From a candidate division WOR-3 bacterium (lineage in GTDB: Bacteria; Hydrothermota; Tepidihabitantia; Tepidihabitantales; Tepidihabitantaceae), in NCBI GenBank assembly GCA_039801365.1, contig JBDRUN010000017.1:1-33838 (forward strand): a stretch of 33,838 nt of DNA, given 5' to 3'. The position numbers and the translations under genes were made by a program. A model generated the notes under the pieces. The model saw only the letters and a program-made list of their open reading frames with translations, made no database searches and was not told where the DNA came from. Position 1 is the stretch's first letter. Every line of letters starts with the position of its first letter. This document shows positions 31,630 through 33,838 of this stretch, one piece after another.

Positions 31630-33669
31630 GTGAGATACCTGTCGTTATTGGTTGTGTTCGCCCTCCTGTTCGTATCAGTTGCCGAATCCCGACCACCGCA
31701 GGAACTCCCATTTTCTCTGCCGCTCCCGGGCAAGCCAGGTGCGGTCTGGCAGTCTTCCGCTGTCGTCTGTGCGGAATCTTCCCATTCCTACGACGTCCGG
31801 CATTACCGGCTCGACTTCGATTTGCCGATGACCCACGCCGGATATACCTGCCGCGAACAGGTCTGTATCGCCAGTAATGCGCCATCGCTCGACACCTTCT
31901 CGCTTGACTTTGACGGCCTGGTCTGCGACTCGGTCAAACGCTCCGGCATACCCCAGGTATTCTCGACTCCACCCGGGCTTTTGAAGATCGACCTCGCCTC
32001 GCCCGTACCCCTGGGTGACTCGGCGCTGATTGACATATTCTTTCACCGCGAATCAACTGCAGTTCAGAACGCCTATTACTTTTGCCGTCCGCCGACCCGC
32101 ATCTATGCCCACGCGATGACCTGTGGCTGTCCTACTAATAACCACTTCTGGTTTGCCTGCTATGACCATCCATCAGACAAGGCTGAGCGCGGCTGTATGA
32201 TAAACCTAACCGTGCCGGACACTTTTCAGACGTCGTCTAACGGCCTATGCGATTCGGTCACGGTGAACACGGGCAATAACACACGTACCTACTGGTGGCG
32301 ACACCCTTACCCGATTTGCACCTACCTGATGACATTCTCGGCTTCGCGCTTTACCTCATGGCAGGACACCGTTGTCGGCCAGACAGGCGACACCATCCCA
32401 ATCATCCACTTTATGTGGCCCCAGGACTCTGCGCCTTCTCGTGCTGGCTTTGCGCGGCTGCCTGACATGATTGAGTATTTCTCCGACACGCTGCGGTTTG
32501 GCCCATATCCTTTCGAGCGGTTCGGGTTCATACCCGGGTACTACGGATTTCCCTGGGGTGGCATGGAGCACCAGACTACGGTGATGCTCCATACTAGCTA
32601 CATCCCGGGCGGCTCGGACATAGTCCAGGCACACGAGCTTTCCCATATGTGGTGGGGTGACATGCTGACTCACGTGGGATACGCTGACGTCTGGCTCAAC
32701 GAGGGATTCGCAACCTGGGCCGAGGTCTTGTACATGGGCCGCCAGCAGGGACGGGCCTACTTCGCCAACCTGATGCGGGGCCGGGCCAGCTCTTTCTTCT
32801 CACGCGACCGGACCTACCGGTTCCCAATCTACAATCCGCCTTGGTCTCAGATTTACGACTATGGCACGATTTACTGCAAAGGCGCGTGGGTCGAGCACAT
32901 GCTGCGCTACGTCGTGGGCGACACCGCCTGGGAAAGCCCGGGCATATTCTTTACTGCGCTCCGCGCCTACCGGGATTCCTTCCCCTATGGCACGGCCTCG
33001 ACCGAAGACTACAAGCGTGTGAACGAACAGGTCACCGGAATGGACCTCGATTGGTTCTTCGACGAGTGGATTTACCAGGCTGGATTCCCGCGCTACTACC
33101 TGAACTGGACCAAGGAACCGGCCGGCGACAGCTTTCGCGTCGTAACGTACCTCACCCAGCAGAACGGCAACCTTGCTCCGCCGGTATTCCATATGCCACT
33201 GCCGGTTAGATTCTCCGGACAGGGACAGGATACGCTCGTCACAATCCGGCCCCAGGCAAGCCCGCAAATTGACACATTCCTGCTTCATTTCCGGCCTGAT
33301 GAAGCAGTGACCGACCCGGACAACTGGGTTCTGGATTCCACCTACTACACTGGTGTCGCGGAAGAACCAGGGTCCGGTCCTCGGATTCCAGGATTCTCCG
33401 GGTTCAGAGTCGCTCCCAGTCCGGCAAAACGCGAAGTACACTTCCAGGTCTGGGGCAGACCCGGGCACCACGCGCAGCTTGAGATAACCGATGCTGCTGG
33501 TCGCCTTGTGCGCACCATTCCGATTCCGTACTCCATCACCCATACTCCATACTCAATAGTCTGGGACCGCCTTGATTCATCTGCTCGGTCCGTCCCTGCT
33601 GGCGTGTACTTCTGCCGACTTTCGACTGAGCGATCAACTTCGGCCTGCCGCGTGACGCTTGTCGACTAG
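31630..33669 (+). CDS. M1-family metallopeptidase, secreted, with type IX-like sorting tail
   Basis: A 679-residue exported zinc peptidase. Signal peptide 'LSLLVVFALLFVSVAE'. An N-terminal beta saddle as in M1 ('HYRLDFDLPMTHAGYTC') precedes the catalytic domain. The zinc site is H335-E336-L-S-H339 with E358 18 residues on ('HELSHMWWG...NEGFATW'), 'WGGMEHQT' is the GAMEN-like substrate loop, and 'YCKGAWVEHMLRYVVG' carries the tyrosine region. The C-terminal ~90 residues are a sorting tail ('APSPAKREVHFQV', 'ITDAAGRLVRTI', 'VPAGVYFCRL'). Start GTG at 31630 has AAGGA. A short in-frame PYSI-T-H-T-PYSI duplication lies in the tail. It cleaves N-terminal residues presumably, and has a decayed paralogue at 18.6-18.9 kb. 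Confidence 0.92.
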   Translation: MRYLSLLVVFALLFVSVAESRPPQELPFSLPLPGKPGAVWQSSAVVCAESSHSYDVRHYRLDFDLPMTHAGYTCREQVCIASNAPSLDTFSLDFDGLVCDSVKRSGIPQVFSTPPGLLKIDLASPVPLGDSALIDIFFHRESTAVQNAYYFCRPPTRIYAHAMTCGCPTNNHFWFACYDHPSDKAERGCMINLTVPDTFQTSSNGLCDSVTVNTGNNTRTYWWRHPYPICTYLMTFSASRFTSWQDTVVGQTGDTIPIIHFMWPQDSAPSRAGFARLPDMIEYFSDTLRFGPYPFERFGFIPGYYGFPWGGMEHQTTVMLHTSYIPGGSDIVQAHELSHMWWGDMLTHVGYADVWLNEGFATWAEVLYMGRQQGRAYFANLMRGRASSFFSRDRTYRFPIYNPPWSQIYDYGTIYCKGAWVEHMLRYVVGDTAWESPGIFFTALRAYRDSFPYGTASTEDYKRVNEQVTGMDLDWFFDEWIYQAGFPRYYLNWTKEPAGDSFRVVTYLTQQNGNLAPPVFHMPLPVRFSGQGQDTLVTIRPQASPQIDTFLLHFRPDEAVTDPDNWVLDSTYYTGVAEEPGSGPRIPGFSGFRVAPSPAKREVHFQVWGRPGHHAQLEITDAAGRLVRTIPIPYSITHTPYSIVWDRLDSSARSVPAGVYFCRLSTERSTSACRVTLVD

Positions 33670-33715
33670 TGGTCGGCACCAGGCCGGGTCCGCCGCAGGC
33701 AGGGAAAAGTACCCT

Positions 33716-33777
33716 GTTGCCTCATATATGGATGTACTCGAGGACGCCCCGTTGCCTCAGAATACATTTGTACTCGA
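33716..33777 (+). repeat. Two imperfect direct repeats
   Basis: GTTGCCTCA..ATA.AT.TGTACTCGA occurs at 33716-33741 and again at 33751-33777, 35 bases apart, after the M1 peptidase gene. The copies differ at a few positions and by one base in length. No gene covers them. The arrangement could be a binding site pair or part of a larger array cut by the window edge. Confidence 0.6.
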
Positions 33778-33838
33778 ATCATGAGCTTTGTCCAGCTTGA
33801 AGTCGAGATGGTTGCGTCGGCACTGCCTGTCCTTCGAC

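Noticed and set aside
33716-33777. CRISPR array
   Set aside because: Only two imperfect copies with a spacer of about 9 bases; far too short and too diverged for CRISPR.

Overview
The window reads as a chromosomal segment of an uncultured, diderm, free-living bacterium of moderately high GC. Several predicted secreted proteins carry a C-terminal tail of the type IX/FlgD-like kind (a PNP-like turn, then '.GR.v' and 'GvYf..L'). There are many BNR, TPR and beta-propeller-like exported proteins, outer-membrane-type lipoproteins of the LpoB family, a pyruvoyl-dependent arginine decarboxylase and an AsnA-type asparagine synthetase. This mix fits candidate lineages of the WOR-3/Stahlbacteria or FCB-related kind. 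That placement is inference; no rRNA or marker phylogeny is visible here.

Layout. 1-2912 (+): a likely operon of a PSP1-domain protein (cut by the window edge), thiC and a class V aminotransferase. 2913-3584 is mostly non-coding and ends in a terminator for a minus-strand CruF-like carotenoid-synthesis membrane protein (3585-4442). A SpoIID/LytB cell-wall protein (4650-5843) diverges from it. On the minus strand follow a cyclophilin-like protein, tRNA-Ala(CGC) and pyruvoyl-dependent arginine decarboxylase. 7163-9082 is gene-poor, holds one small orphan gene with a strong ribosome binding site, and carries two copies of a decayed repeat that look like remnants next to REP-type transposases. 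9083-11976 has two exported plus-strand proteins.

12058-18518 (-): a beta-propeller-like secreted protein with a sorting tail, a GIY-YIG-like DUF123 protein translationally coupled to a YhiN/HI0933 flavoprotein, a YjbQ-family protein, and a large GT-C-like membrane protein fused to TPRs. Just upstream of the last gene is the decayed 5' end of a paralogue of the M1 peptidase found at 31.6 kb. 19102-20523: AqpZ-like aquaporin (-) and a flavodoxin-like protein (+). 20713-24483: a 1256-residue gingipain-type (C25) cysteine peptidase with a sorting tail.

24626-25894 (-) is AsnA with an unusual lysine-rich N-terminal tail. 26105-29014 (+) is a tight four-gene envelope cassette: CsgG-like exported protein, LpoB-like lipoprotein, a COG3014-like TPR lipoprotein and a YcfL-like lipoprotein. 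It resembles the ycfL/lpoB/COG3014 neighbourhood of gammaproteobacteria. The window closes with a BNR-repeat secreted protein (-), aspartate-semialdehyde dehydrogenase and an M1-type metallopeptidase with a sorting tail (+), followed by a pair of short direct repeats.

I did not find a clearly new defence or mobile system. The best leads are the envelope lipoprotein cassette, the tailed AsnA, the peptidase pseudogene and the CX3CX3CX3C motif in the CsgG-like protein.
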